Positions 1-5,845 of a DNA stretch of 7,075 nucleotides are shown here, piece after piece; positions within the stretch are counted from its first letter, which is position 1, and each line of letters opens with the position of its first letter. The position numbers were made by a program, and so were the translations under genes. Source of the stretch: JARRQB01 sp965368585 (lineage in GTDB: Bacteria; Pseudomonadota; Gammaproteobacteria; Chromatiales; Chromatiaceae); assembly GCA_965368585.1 (NCBI GenBank), contig CBDUNM010000206.1, positions 1-7,075 on the forward strand, written 5' to 3'. The notes below the pieces were generated by a model. It ran no database searches, had not been told where the DNA came from, and saw only the letters and a list, made by a program, of their open reading frames with translations.

Positions 1-252
1 GCTCTGGTCAAGTACGAGGCTGTCGGCACCCTCAGTGGTCCGGTGGGTTTTTCGCTCATCAACTGCCTGTACTTCTCCGCCGAGACTTATACCTCGCTTG
101 GGTTCGGGGACTTAACGCCTATCGGGCCGATCCGCCTCCTCGCCGGTGTCGAGGCGCTGAACGGGTTGCTGCTGATTGGGTGGTCGGCGTCCTATACCTA
201 CATTGCGATGGAGCGGTTCTGGACGGAAGTTAGCGTGAGTTATCGGGAATAA
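1..252 (+). CDS. Two-TM potassium channel family protein, C-terminal part (5' end outside window)
   Basis: The frame is open from base 1 to the TAA at 250-252, so only the last 83 residues are seen. They contain a pore helix and a selectivity filter, TSLGFGDL, a variant of the K+ channel signature TxGYGD (Phe replacing Tyr is tolerated in the family). A hydrophobic second membrane helix follows (LLAGVEALNGLLLIGWSASY), then a short charged tail ending in SVSYRE. This is the layout of the Ion_trans_2 pore domain: small inner-membrane K+ channels with no RCK regulatory domain on this end. The GTG at 43 is an internal codon and not the likely start, because in-frame coding continues upstream into the window edge. 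Substrate is inferred from the filter alone. The next gene remnant begins about 100 bases later on the same strand, with nothing to suggest joint function. Confidence 0.8.
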   Translation, partial: ALVKYEAVGTLSGPVGFSLINCLYFSAETYTSLGFGDLTPIGPIRLLAGVEALNGLLLIGWSASYTYIAMERFWTEVSVSYRE

Positions 253-348
253 ACCCAGGTCGTCAGTACCGTCTCGCGCTAGCGCACCTCTGCGATCGTT
301 GGCCTTACCCTTGCTCCGGCCGGTGATGCCCGGCCCGTTTGCCGGCAG

Positions 349-867
349 TTGCCGCTGAGCTCGATCGCGGGCTTCGTGATGTTTTCTGCCCCGTGCGGTC
401 GCTTCGTCAAGATGGTACACAATGGCATCGAATACGGTCTCATGGCCGCTTGCGCCGAAGGTATGGGCATTCTGCAAAGTGCCGATATCGGCACCGCGCA
501 ACACGATATCGATGCCGAAACGGCGCCGCTGCGCGACCCCGTACACTACCGCTACGATTTGAATCTGGCCGACTTCGCCGAAGTCTGGCGGCGCGGCAGC
601 GTCATCTCTTCCTGGCTGCCGGACCTGACGGCCACGGCATTGCACGAGGATCCCGCGCTGTCCGATTTCAGCGGCCGGGTGTCGGATTCCGGCGAAGGGC
701 GCTGGACCATCAAAGCCCATATCGACGAGGGGGTGCCGGCGCCCGTGTTGAGCGCGGCCCTGTTCGAGCGCTTTGCCTCGCGCGGCAAAGCCGAATTCCA
801 GAACAAGCTATTGTCGGCGATGCGATTCCAGTTCGGCGGCCACCATGAAAAGCCGAAAACCAAGTGA
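349..867 (+). pseudogene. 6-phosphogluconate dehydrogenase (decarboxylating) C-terminal fragment, N-terminal NADP domain missing
   Basis: The open frame gives 172 residues from a TTG at 349. From about residue 17 it matches the C-terminal helical domain of the short (about 300-330 residue) decarboxylating 6-phosphogluconate dehydrogenases. Motifs seen are FVKMVHNGIEYG (the Lys and His-Asn that act on 6-phosphogluconate), ETAPLRDP, DFAEVWRRGSVI, SDSGEGRWT and SAALFERFASRG, ending in FGGHHEKPKTK. The Rossmann NADP-binding half, roughly 150-165 residues with its GxGxxG motif, is absent. The bases upstream (253-385) do not encode it in any frame I could read. The homology starts abruptly at the glycine before FVKM. 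The fragment cannot bind cofactor, so it is probably a remnant of a pentose phosphate pathway gene, although its C-terminal frame is well kept. No convincing ribosome binding site precedes the TTG. Confidence 0.8.
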
Positions 868-875
868 TGCCGACC

Positions 876-928
876 AACCCGGTGTAAGCAGATTCAGCGT
901 GCCTTCGCTGATGCGCCGGTTTTTTTTT
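876..928 (+). terminator. Rho-independent terminator after the 6PGDH fragment
   Basis: Nine bases after the fragment's stop, an outer stem AACCCGG (876-882, one bulged C) pairs with CCGGTT (916-921). It encloses an inner perfect stem TCAGCG (894-899) and CGCTGA (906-911). Nine T's follow (920-928), then six G's. A stem ending in a long T run is a standard intrinsic terminator. It was probably the original terminator of the dehydrogenase gene and separates it from the hydrolase gene downstream. Confidence 0.55.
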
Positions 929-952
929 GGGGGGTTCCCTTGGCCCTTCAGT

Positions 953-961
953 TGATATACA
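953..961 (+). promoter_or_regulatory. Candidate extended -10 promoter for the dienelactone hydrolase gene
   Basis: TGATATACA contains a TG-n extension and TATACA, four of six matches to the sigma-70 -10 consensus. It lies between the T-run terminator and the hydrolase start, about 55 bases before the ATG. No good -35 box stands at the right distance, so this is only a candidate. The terminator just upstream does mean the gene needs a promoter in this interval. Confidence 0.25.
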
Positions 962-1004
962 AATCATCCAAACTGGACTATCAATCGGAAAACCACGCCG
1001 CGTC

Positions 1005-1010
1005 AGGAGA
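1005..1010 (+). promoter_or_regulatory. Ribosome binding site for the dienelactone hydrolase gene
   Basis: AGGAGA ends six bases before the ATG at 1017. It selects that ATG over the in-frame GTG/TTG-type starts further upstream (the frame is open from 927) and over the out-of-frame ATG at 1012. Confidence 0.75.
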
Positions 1011-1016
1011 TATGAG

Positions 1017-1907
1017 ATGGATAAGCACACAAGAGTTCGCATCCCGCAGCAAGCGTTCGACTGGTACGACGAATACGCCCATGGCGGTATCGACCGACGC
1101 ACCTTTCTCGCGCGCCTGGGTACACTGGCGGTCGCGGGGCTGACGATTGACATGATCAGCAGCGCGCTGCTGCCCAACTACGCATTGGCGGAGCAGGTTT
1201 CCTTCAATGACGAGACGATCAAGGCCCGCTACGTGGCGTTCGATTCTCCCCAGGGCCATGGCAAGGGGCGTGGCTATCTGGTGGTGCCCACGGCGCTGGC
1301 AGGCAAGGGGCCGGTGGTGCTGGTGGTGCATGAAAACCGTGGCCTCAATCCCTACATCGAAGATGTGGCACGCCGCCTCGCCAAGCTGGGTTTCGTCGCT
1401 TTTGCACCGGATGCGCTGTATCCGCTGGGCGGCTATCCCGGCAACGACGATGACGGGCGCGCGCTGCAGAAGTCGCTCGACCCGGCCAAAATCGAGCGGG
1501 ATTTCATCGCTGCCGCGCAGTTCCTGAAAACGCATGAACTGAGCAGCGGCAAGCTGGGCGTAGTCGGTTTCTGTTTCGGCGGCTATGTGAGTAACATGCT
1601 GGCAGCGACACTGCCGAAAGTGGTGGATGCCGCCGTGCCGTTTTACGGCACACCTGCCAAGAGCGGCATCGAGCATATCGAGGCGCCGCTGATGTTGCAG
1701 TTCGCCGAACTGGATGAACGAGTCAACGCCACCTGGCCGGGTTACGAGGCGGCGTTAAAAGCCAATGGAGTGGATTATCAGGCGTTCGTTTATCCGGGGG
1801 TTCATCACGGTTTCCACAACGATTCGACCGCGCGCTACAACGAGGCAGCGGCGGAGCTGGCGTGGTCGCGGGCGGTGACGTTTTTCAAGCAGCATTTGCA
1901 AGGGTAG
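1017..1907 (+). CDS. Dienelactone hydrolase family protein with Tat signal
   Basis: A 296-residue alpha/beta hydrolase. The N-terminus carries a twin-arginine motif, DRRTFLARL (Arg27-Arg28), followed by a hydrophobic stretch to about residue 58 ending in ALAEQ, so the folded enzyme is probably exported by the Tat system. The catalytic triad of the dienelactone hydrolase family is visible: Cys186 in GFCFGGY, Asp233 in ELDERV and His264 in VHHGF. Glu105 in VHENRGL matches the glutamate that holds the nucleophile in family members. Length and layout resemble the exported YghX-like branch rather than the roughly 235-residue cytosolic ClcD/TcbE enzymes, so the substrate should not be assumed to be dienelactone; small esters or lactones are more general guesses. 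It stands alone, with a terminator and own ribosome binding site upstream and no co-directional gene close behind. The ring-cleavage genes that usually accompany true dienelactone hydrolases are not in the window. Confidence 0.88.
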   Translation: MDKHTRVRIPQQAFDWYDEYAHGGIDRRTFLARLGTLAVAGLTIDMISSALLPNYALAEQVSFNDETIKARYVAFDSPQGHGKGRGYLVVPTALAGKGPVVLVVHENRGLNPYIEDVARRLAKLGFVAFAPDALYPLGGYPGNDDDGRALQKSLDPAKIERDFIAAAQFLKTHELSSGKLGVVGFCFGGYVSNMLAATLPKVVDAAVPFYGTPAKSGIEHIEAPLMLQFAELDERVNATWPGYEAALKANGVDYQAFVYPGVHHGFHNDSTARYNEAAAELAWSRAVTFFKQHLQG

Positions 1908-1950
1908 CGCCGACGGTTTACCTGGTGCGGACAAACAATGAAATGCTCGA

Positions 1951-2211
1951 TCATGAATGGATACTTGCGTCTGCGCCGATCGACGAACATCTACATTGTG
2001 TCGGACCTGCCAATGTACCCATGGCGCGCTGTTGCATGATCAATACGAGTGGCAGCATGGCGAAGGCGGCAACCCCGGTCAGAAAATACACATCCTGAAA
2101 CGCCAGCATTTGCGCCTTAGCGGCCAGATGCGAGGCGAGAATCGCCGCGCCTTCGTCTGAGCTTGGGGCCAGGCCAAGCGGATGCGGATAACCGTGATCC
2201 GCGGGGTTGGC
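1951..2211 (-). pseudogene. C-terminal remnant of a DHA2/EmrB-type MFS efflux transporter
   Basis: On the minus strand a frame stays open for 86 codons between an in-frame TAG (2212-2214) and a TGA (1951-1953), with no usable start. The middle reads EGAAILASHLAAKAQMLAFQ and continues DVYFLTGVAAFAMLPLVLIM. This is the pattern of the last periplasmic loop and last membrane helix of 14-TM drug:H+ antiporters of the EmrB/QacA group: a run of Ala/Gln before LAF.D, then a helix ending in LPLVL. The final 25 residues are cysteine-rich and unlike the family, so the original stop may be lost. The other roughly 400 residues are absent, and bases 2215-2345 do not continue the homology in any frame I read. 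Identification rests on one helix and its flank, so it is moderate. Confidence 0.5.
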
Positions 2212-2250
2212 CTAAAGCTGATGACTTGCACTTCCGCACCGCTGCGCAAC

Positions 2251-2312
2251 GCAGGCCTCAAGCCTGCACGGGCGATATTCATCTCCCTCCTCAGCGGCGC
2301 CGGCCGTGCAGG
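2251..2312. repeat. Overlapping inverted repeats that could form two exclusive hairpins
   Basis: GCAGGC (2251-2256) and GCCTGC (2262-2267) form a 6-bp stem with a 5-base loop. The same right arm, CCTGCACGG (2263-2271), is also a perfect 9-bp inverted match to CCGTGCAGG (2304-2312). Only one of the two pairings can form at a time. On the minus strand the larger loop contains AGGAGG (2286-2291) and an ATG (2280-2282). This may be a REP-like intergenic palindrome or an old leader; no intact gene follows it. Confidence 0.4.
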
Positions 2313-2377
2313 ATTACAAAACGTTAATCTTTCCGCCATCTGTTGTTAAGGCACGCCGGTTTAAAGTTCGTTTATCG

Positions 2378-2397
2378 GCGCGGTACGCATGCCGCGC
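2378..2397. repeat. GC-rich hairpin upstream of the DegP-type protease gene
   Basis: GCGCGGTA (2378-2385) faces TGCCGCGC (2390-2397): seven Watson-Crick pairs and one G-U pair around a CGCA loop. It lies 80 bases before the protease start and has no T run, so it is not an obvious terminator. It could be a leader hairpin or an operator. Apart from this, 2313-2467 shows no gene and no clear sigma-70 or sigma-E promoter. Confidence 0.35.
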
Positions 2398-2477
2398 AAA
2401 GGTCCGACGAGGGTCTTCTCGATGAAGCCAGGTGATCCAGGTCGGCGCGAATTCAATAGCGAAGTTCGGAGATGATG

Positions 2478-3953
2478 ATGAGAATCGATCCAGTGGCCCG
2501 CGTCTTGTTGATATTTCTGGTGTTCACTTTACCGACTGCGCAGGCGCTCGAAGGTGGCGTCGAGAGCTTGCGCCAGACCGGAAAGGCGTTCGCGTCAGTC
2601 GCGCGGTCAGTCTCGCCCTCGGTGGTTTTTGTACAGGTCGAAGGCAAGGCGGAGACGCCAGCTACGGCGCAGTTCCCGTCACCCTTTGGTGACGGCTCAC
2701 AGTTCGATAGTGATTTGTTCAAGCGCTTTTTCGGTGACCGATTTCCCGGGTTTCCGCAAGCACCGCGTGCTGAAAGACCACAAGGCGAGCGCCGTGCGAT
2801 TGGTCAGGGCTCAGGTTTCGTCTTCGCCGCGCAAGGGGGGCTTTTGTCGGACAAGACATACATCCTGACCAATAATCATGTGGTCGAGGAGGCGGACAAG
2901 ATTCGGGTCAAGTTTCAGGACGGGCGCGAGTTCGACGCCAAGGTCACCGGCCGCGACCCGCAGTCCGATATTGCGGTTATCGAGATCAAGGCAGGCGGAT
3001 TGCCCGCGCTTTCCCTGGCCGATTCGTCCAATCTGGAAGTCGGGGAGTGGGTGGTGGCCATAGGCAGCCCCTTTGGATTGAGCCATACCTTGACCGTGGG
3101 CGTGGTCAGTGCAACCGGCCGGACCAGTGTCGGGATCAACGACTACGAGGATTTCATTCAGACCGACGCGGCGATCAACCCGGGTAACTCCGGCGGCCCG
3201 CTGGTCAACCTGGACGGCGAGGTGGTGGGCATCAATACGGCCATCTTCAGCCGCAGCGGGGGCTACATGGGAGTGGGTTTCGCGATCCCCAGCAATCTGA
3301 TCAAGGCGATTGCCGACCAGTTGATTGCGCAAGGCGAGGTCACCCGCGGTTACCTGGGCATAGTGATTCAGCAGCTTACGCCAGACCTCGCGGAGTCGTT
3401 TGGCATCAAGGAAAAGCAAGGCATACTCGTGGCCGACGTCGCTGCGGACTCACCGGCAGAGAAGGCGGGTCTGAGCCAGGGGGATGTCATTGTCGGCTTC
3501 GGCGACGAGCCGGTGATGGATGTTGGTGGTTTCCGCAACCGCGTGTCGCTGACTGCGCCTAAGAGCACCGTTGCGTTGACTGTTTTGCGCGACGGAAAGC
3601 GCAAGACCCTGGACGTCACGGTCGGCAAGCTCACCAAGGACAAGCTGGTTGTTCAGGGTCCGGCACACAGTGCCGACGAGATCGGACTGACGGTGCAGAC
3701 ACTTACGCCGCAACTGGCGGAACAATTGAATGCCAAGCCCGGTGCAGGGGTAGTGGTGACCAAAGTCCGGCCCGGAACCGTAGCCGCCTTGGCCGGAATT
3801 GAGCCTGGCGCGATCATCCTGCAGGTGAATCGCAAGCCGGTGACGTCTGCCGCTGATTTTCGAGCCGCAGTCGAGGAAAGGGCCGGCGAAAAACGCCTGT
3901 TGTTGCTGGTGCGGACAAACGAAATGCAGCGCTATGTGACCCTGAGCTGGTAG
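2478..3953 (+). CDS. Periplasmic serine endoprotease of the DegP/DegQ/MucD (HtrA) family
   Basis: A 491-residue HtrA protease, complete. Three ATGs stand in tandem (2472, 2475, 2478). GGAG at 2468-2471 is six bases before the third, which I therefore prefer. A signal peptide follows (hydrophobic VLLIFLVFTL, cleavage probably after TAQA), giving a periplasmic product. The trypsin-like domain has His134 (TNNHVV), Asp164 (SDIAV) and Ser238 (GNSGGPL), and an LA-type loop with FKRFFGDRFPGF. PDZ1 runs from about 290 to 385 (RGYLGIVIQ start) and PDZ2 from about 402 to 488 (GLTVQTLTPQLAEQ), the usual two-PDZ layout. Members degrade or chaperone misfolded envelope proteins as cage oligomers and often form part of the sigma-E stress response. 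No rseA/rseB/rpoE genes lie next to it here, so DegP, DegQ and MucD cannot be told apart by context. It stands alone on the plus strand, converging on lpxC. Confidence 0.93.
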   Translation: MRIDPVARVLLIFLVFTLPTAQALEGGVESLRQTGKAFASVARSVSPSVVFVQVEGKAETPATAQFPSPFGDGSQFDSDLFKRFFGDRFPGFPQAPRAERPQGERRAIGQGSGFVFAAQGGLLSDKTYILTNNHVVEEADKIRVKFQDGREFDAKVTGRDPQSDIAVIEIKAGGLPALSLADSSNLEVGEWVVAIGSPFGLSHTLTVGVVSATGRTSVGINDYEDFIQTDAAINPGNSGGPLVNLDGEVVGINTAIFSRSGGYMGVGFAIPSNLIKAIADQLIAQGEVTRGYLGIVIQQLTPDLAESFGIKEKQGILVADVAADSPAEKAGLSQGDVIVGFGDEPVMDVGGFRNRVSLTAPKSTVALTVLRDGKRKTLDVTVGKLTKDKLVVQGPAHSADEIGLTVQTLTPQLAEQLNAKPGAGVVVTKVRPGTVAALAGIEPGAIILQVNRKPVTSAADFRAAVEERAGEKRLLLLVRTNEMQRYVTLSW

Positions 3954-3983
3954 CGCTCAACTAACCTGCAAGTTGCACCAGCC

Positions 3984-4078
3984 GATCATGGGCCAAATAC
4001 CGAAACCCGATGCAGCAGCTTCGAATCCTCTTTTTCCGGGGTTTTCTGCAGGGTACGGTTGGTGACCGGCCCATGATC
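3984..4078. repeat. 11-bp perfect inverted repeat enclosing a nested pairing
   Basis: GATCATGGGCC (3984-3994) and GGCCCATGATC (4068-4078) are exact reverse complements separated by 73 bases. Inside, AAACCC (4003-4008) faces GGGTTT (4039-4044). The element lies between the protease stop and lpxC, in DNA with no coding signal. It may be a folded transcript end shared by the convergent genes, or a tiny inverted-repeat insertion; no transposase or target duplication is evident. The stretch 4079-4240 shows nothing else I can name. Confidence 0.4.
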
Positions 4079-4259
4079 TATCCGGGCCCTCGCTTGTCCA
4101 GGCATGCCTGCACTGGCTGTTCACTCAAGTCGCAGCGACGGCTATGCCTTTAGCTCCACAGCGGCGTCCAGCCGCACCTGGCCGGCGCGATCATCCCGGA
4201 TACTGGTGCAACATGCAGGCTAATTCAACCGGGGGGGCGGCCGATTCGCCGCTCCCACA

Positions 4260-4420
4260 TCGAATGGTCAATTCGATCCGGAGGCTTTTGCGGGAAAGGC
4301 AGCGCTGGACTCGGTCAAGATGATCGAGATCAAGCTGCCGCAGGGCGCAAAACCGGACCAAGGCGGTTGCCACAGAAATTCGACAAGCGGAAGATATTCA
4401 TCTTTATCCGTCGCCTTCTA
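4260..4420 (+). pseudogene. Fragment of an FMN-binding glutamate synthase-type protein
   Basis: In the frame of 4263-4367 the sequence reads NGQFDPEAFAGKAALDSVKM, continuing IEIKLPQGAKPDQGG. This matches the start of the FMN/glutamate synthase barrel in stand-alone GltB-like proteins, where the usual text is KMIEIKLSQGAKPGHGG. Two residues of that conserved loop are changed here (Asp for Gly, Gln for His). After 4367 the match resumes only by shifting frame: AVATEIRQAE (from 4363) resembles the following KVTxEIAxIR segment, with a few residues between them lost. Nothing of the rest, more than 400 residues, is present; downstream the frame runs into the tail of lpxC. It is a degraded shard with no start and no function. 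The family call is good for the first part and tentative for the shifted part. Confidence 0.7.
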
Positions 4421-4434
4421 AACTCAAAAATCGA

Positions 4435-5349
4435 CTAACCAGTGGCATACACAGGCTGCAGATTGGTAATCAGCACTCCGTCGTCTGCCTTGAAAATGAC
4501 TTCCTCCCAAGCCTCCGGATGTGCGATAAGTTCCTTCAACAACTTAACGTTTAACGCATGCCCCGATTTGAACCCGCTAAACGCCCCGATTAAGCCATGG
4601 CCCAACAAGTAGAGATCTCCGATCGCGTCGAGGATCTTGTGCCTTACGAATTCGTCGTCGTATCGTAGGCCGTCTTCGTTCAGCACCCGATAGTCATCCA
4701 CCACGATTGCGTTTTCCATACTCCCGCCCAAGGCGAGGTTGCGCTCGCGTAACATCTCGATATCACGGAGAAAACCGAAGGTACGGGCTCGGCTCACCTC
4801 GCGCACATAGGACGTCGACGAAAAATCGATGGCCGCGAACTTGTTTTCGTCGGTAAACATCGGGTGATCGAAATCAATACCGAAACTGACCTTGAATCCG
4901 TCAAAGGGATCCAATCGAGCGGTCTTGTCACCGTCTTTCACCGCAATGTTCTTTTTGATCCGAATGAAGCGTTTAGGCGCGTTTTGCTCCTCCACCCCTG
5001 CACTCTGAATAAGAAAGACGAATGGACTGGCACTACCGTCCATGATCGGCACCTCTGGCGCGCTGACGTCGATATAAGCATTATCGATGCCGAGACCAGC
5101 CAGCGCCGACAGCAGATGCTCCACGGTGGAAATGCGAACCCCGTCTTTTTCCAGCGTGGTCGACAACTGCGTATCGCCGACGTTTTCCGCTTTCGCGGGG
5201 ATCTCGATGGGCGTCTCCAGGTCCACGCGACGGAACACGATTCCGCTGTCGGGCGCCGCCGGACGCAGTGTCAGGTAGACCTTTTCACCGGTGTGCAGGC
5301 CGACACCGCTAGCACGGGTCACGTTTTTTAGCGTGCGTTGCTTGATCAT
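4435..5349 (-). CDS. lpxC: UDP-3-O-acyl-N-acetylglucosamine deacetylase
   Basis: LpxC removes the acetyl group from UDP-3-O-acyl-GlcNAc, the committed step of lipid A synthesis, in the cytoplasm with a catalytic Zn2+. The 304-residue product is full length (E. coli has 305) and opens with the typical MIKQRTLKN start. The zinc ligands are His78 (TVEHLLSALAGLG), His237 and Asp241 (RHKILDAIGDLYLLG); Glu77 is the general base and His264 (KSGHALN) the acid. All are one less than the E. coli numbering. GGAG (5364-5361) lies 11 bases before the ATG, rather far. The gene is convergent with the protease gene. In most gammaproteobacteria lpxC follows ftsZ; here a broken exporter operon is upstream instead, with a 136-base gap. 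The intact active site indicates a functional, essential gene. Confidence 0.96.
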   Translation of the reverse strand: MIKQRTLKNVTRASGVGLHTGEKVYLTLRPAAPDSGIVFRRVDLETPIEIPAKAENVGDTQLSTTLEKDGVRISTVEHLLSALAGLGIDNAYIDVSAPEVPIMDGSASPFVFLIQSAGVEEQNAPKRFIRIKKNIAVKDGDKTARLDPFDGFKVSFGIDFDHPMFTDENKFAAIDFSSTSYVREVSRARTFGFLRDIEMLRERNLALGGSMENAIVVDDYRVLNEDGLRYDDEFVRHKILDAIGDLYLLGHGLIGAFSGFKSGHALNVKLLKELIAHPEAWEEVIFKADDGVLITNLQPVYATG

Positions 5350-5398
5350 AACGCGACGATCTCCACAGCGATCGTAAAACTGCCGATCGCTCGATCAA
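5344..5398 (-). promoter_or_regulatory. lpxC upstream region with five clustered GATC sites and a candidate promoter
   Basis: GATC occurs at 5344, 5358, 5370, 5385 and 5393, spanning the lpxC start codon, its ribosome binding site and the bases before it. On the minus strand TTGATC (5398-5393) and TACGAT (5376-5371), 16 bases apart, each match the sigma-70 boxes at four of six positions, and each overlaps a GATC. A start of transcription expected near 5364 would leave almost no leader before GGAG, which argues against this exact pair. The spacer and flanks also form an 8-bp perfect hairpin (5367-5374 with 5384-5391). Confidence 0.35.
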
Positions 5399-5485
5399 TA
5401 GAAACCCGTCTGTTCGCCATTCGCTCCGTGAAGCCTCGGCACAAACGGTCTACGGCAGCCGCTTGTATAGCCAGCCTGCTAAAAC

Positions 5486-5845
5486 TCAGACCAATGTCGG
5501 CTGTGAAAAGTCACTTTTCGATCGAATCTGTGGTCGGGTCCAGTTGAACGCGACGCAGTCCAACCGTTTCTTGAGCCTCAATGTTGCCAGTACCAGCGCA
5601 ACTCCCATGAAACCCAACAATGCATAGATCTCCGGCGCCAGCTCGCCGAGCGCCGCGCCGCGCAGCAGGATGCCGCGGATCGGGCGTACGAAATGGGTCA
5701 GCGGCAGGAACTCCGCCAGTAGCTGCGCGGCTCGCGGCATACCGTCGAACGGAAACATGAAACCCGACAGCAGGATCGAGGGCAGGAAAAAGAAAAATGT
5801 CATCTGCATGGCCTGAAACTGGGATTTTGCCAGCGTCGAAATCAC
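5486..5845 (-). pseudogene. ABC-2 type permease, C-terminal piece (frameshifted away from its N-terminus)
   Basis: From a GTG at 5845 the frame gives 119 residues. It begins ISTLAKSQFQAMQMTFFFFL, then LPSILLSGFMFPFDGMP and PLTHFVRPIRGILLRGA, the conserved end of ABC-2 (YhhJ/YbhS-like) export permeases, with membrane helices at about 14-32 and 72-90. Family members normally end shortly after the last helix at a basic KKRLD-like tail. Here RLKKRLD is followed by 23 unrelated residues, so the native stop was probably lost by mutation. The piece before it, NLTLGL, is in another frame, ended by a TGA that overlaps this GTG (GTGA). One lost G would explain the break. A coupled re-start is possible but would make only a quarter of the permease. 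Confidence 0.7.

Noticed and set aside
318..339. GGCCGG/CCGGCC hairpin after the K+ channel gene as a terminator
   Set aside because: The stem is fair, but only three T's follow at a distance, and it sits just before the 6PGDH fragment; support is too thin.
112..848. Long minus and alternative plus frames over the 6PGDH fragment
   Set aside because: These are out-of-frame readings of the same DNA; only the 349-867 frame gives 6PGDH motifs.
2079..2339. An 86-codon minus-strand frame with AGGAGG close to an internal ATG at 2282
   Set aside because: Spacing of three bases is too short, the product is Arg-rich with no family resemblance, and it overlaps the better-supported efflux pump remnant in another frame.
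2341..2376. TTGTTA and TTTATC as -35/-10 boxes for the HtrA gene
   Set aside because: The spacing of 22 bases is too long, and no sigma-E-type GGAACTT element was found on the right strand.
2811..3419. A 202-codon minus-strand frame opposite the HtrA gene
   Set aside because: The plus strand encodes the catalytic His, Asp and Ser motifs over this stretch; the antisense product is low in membrane or domain character.
4011..4040. TTCGAATCC resembling a tRNA T-loop, possible attachment site
   Set aside because: The flanking bases do not form a T-stem, no acceptor or anticodon arm is present, and there is no integrase or duplicate nearby.
4864..5331. A 155-codon plus-strand frame opposite lpxC
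   Set aside because: It is antisense to an intact, strongly conserved lpxC and has no family features.
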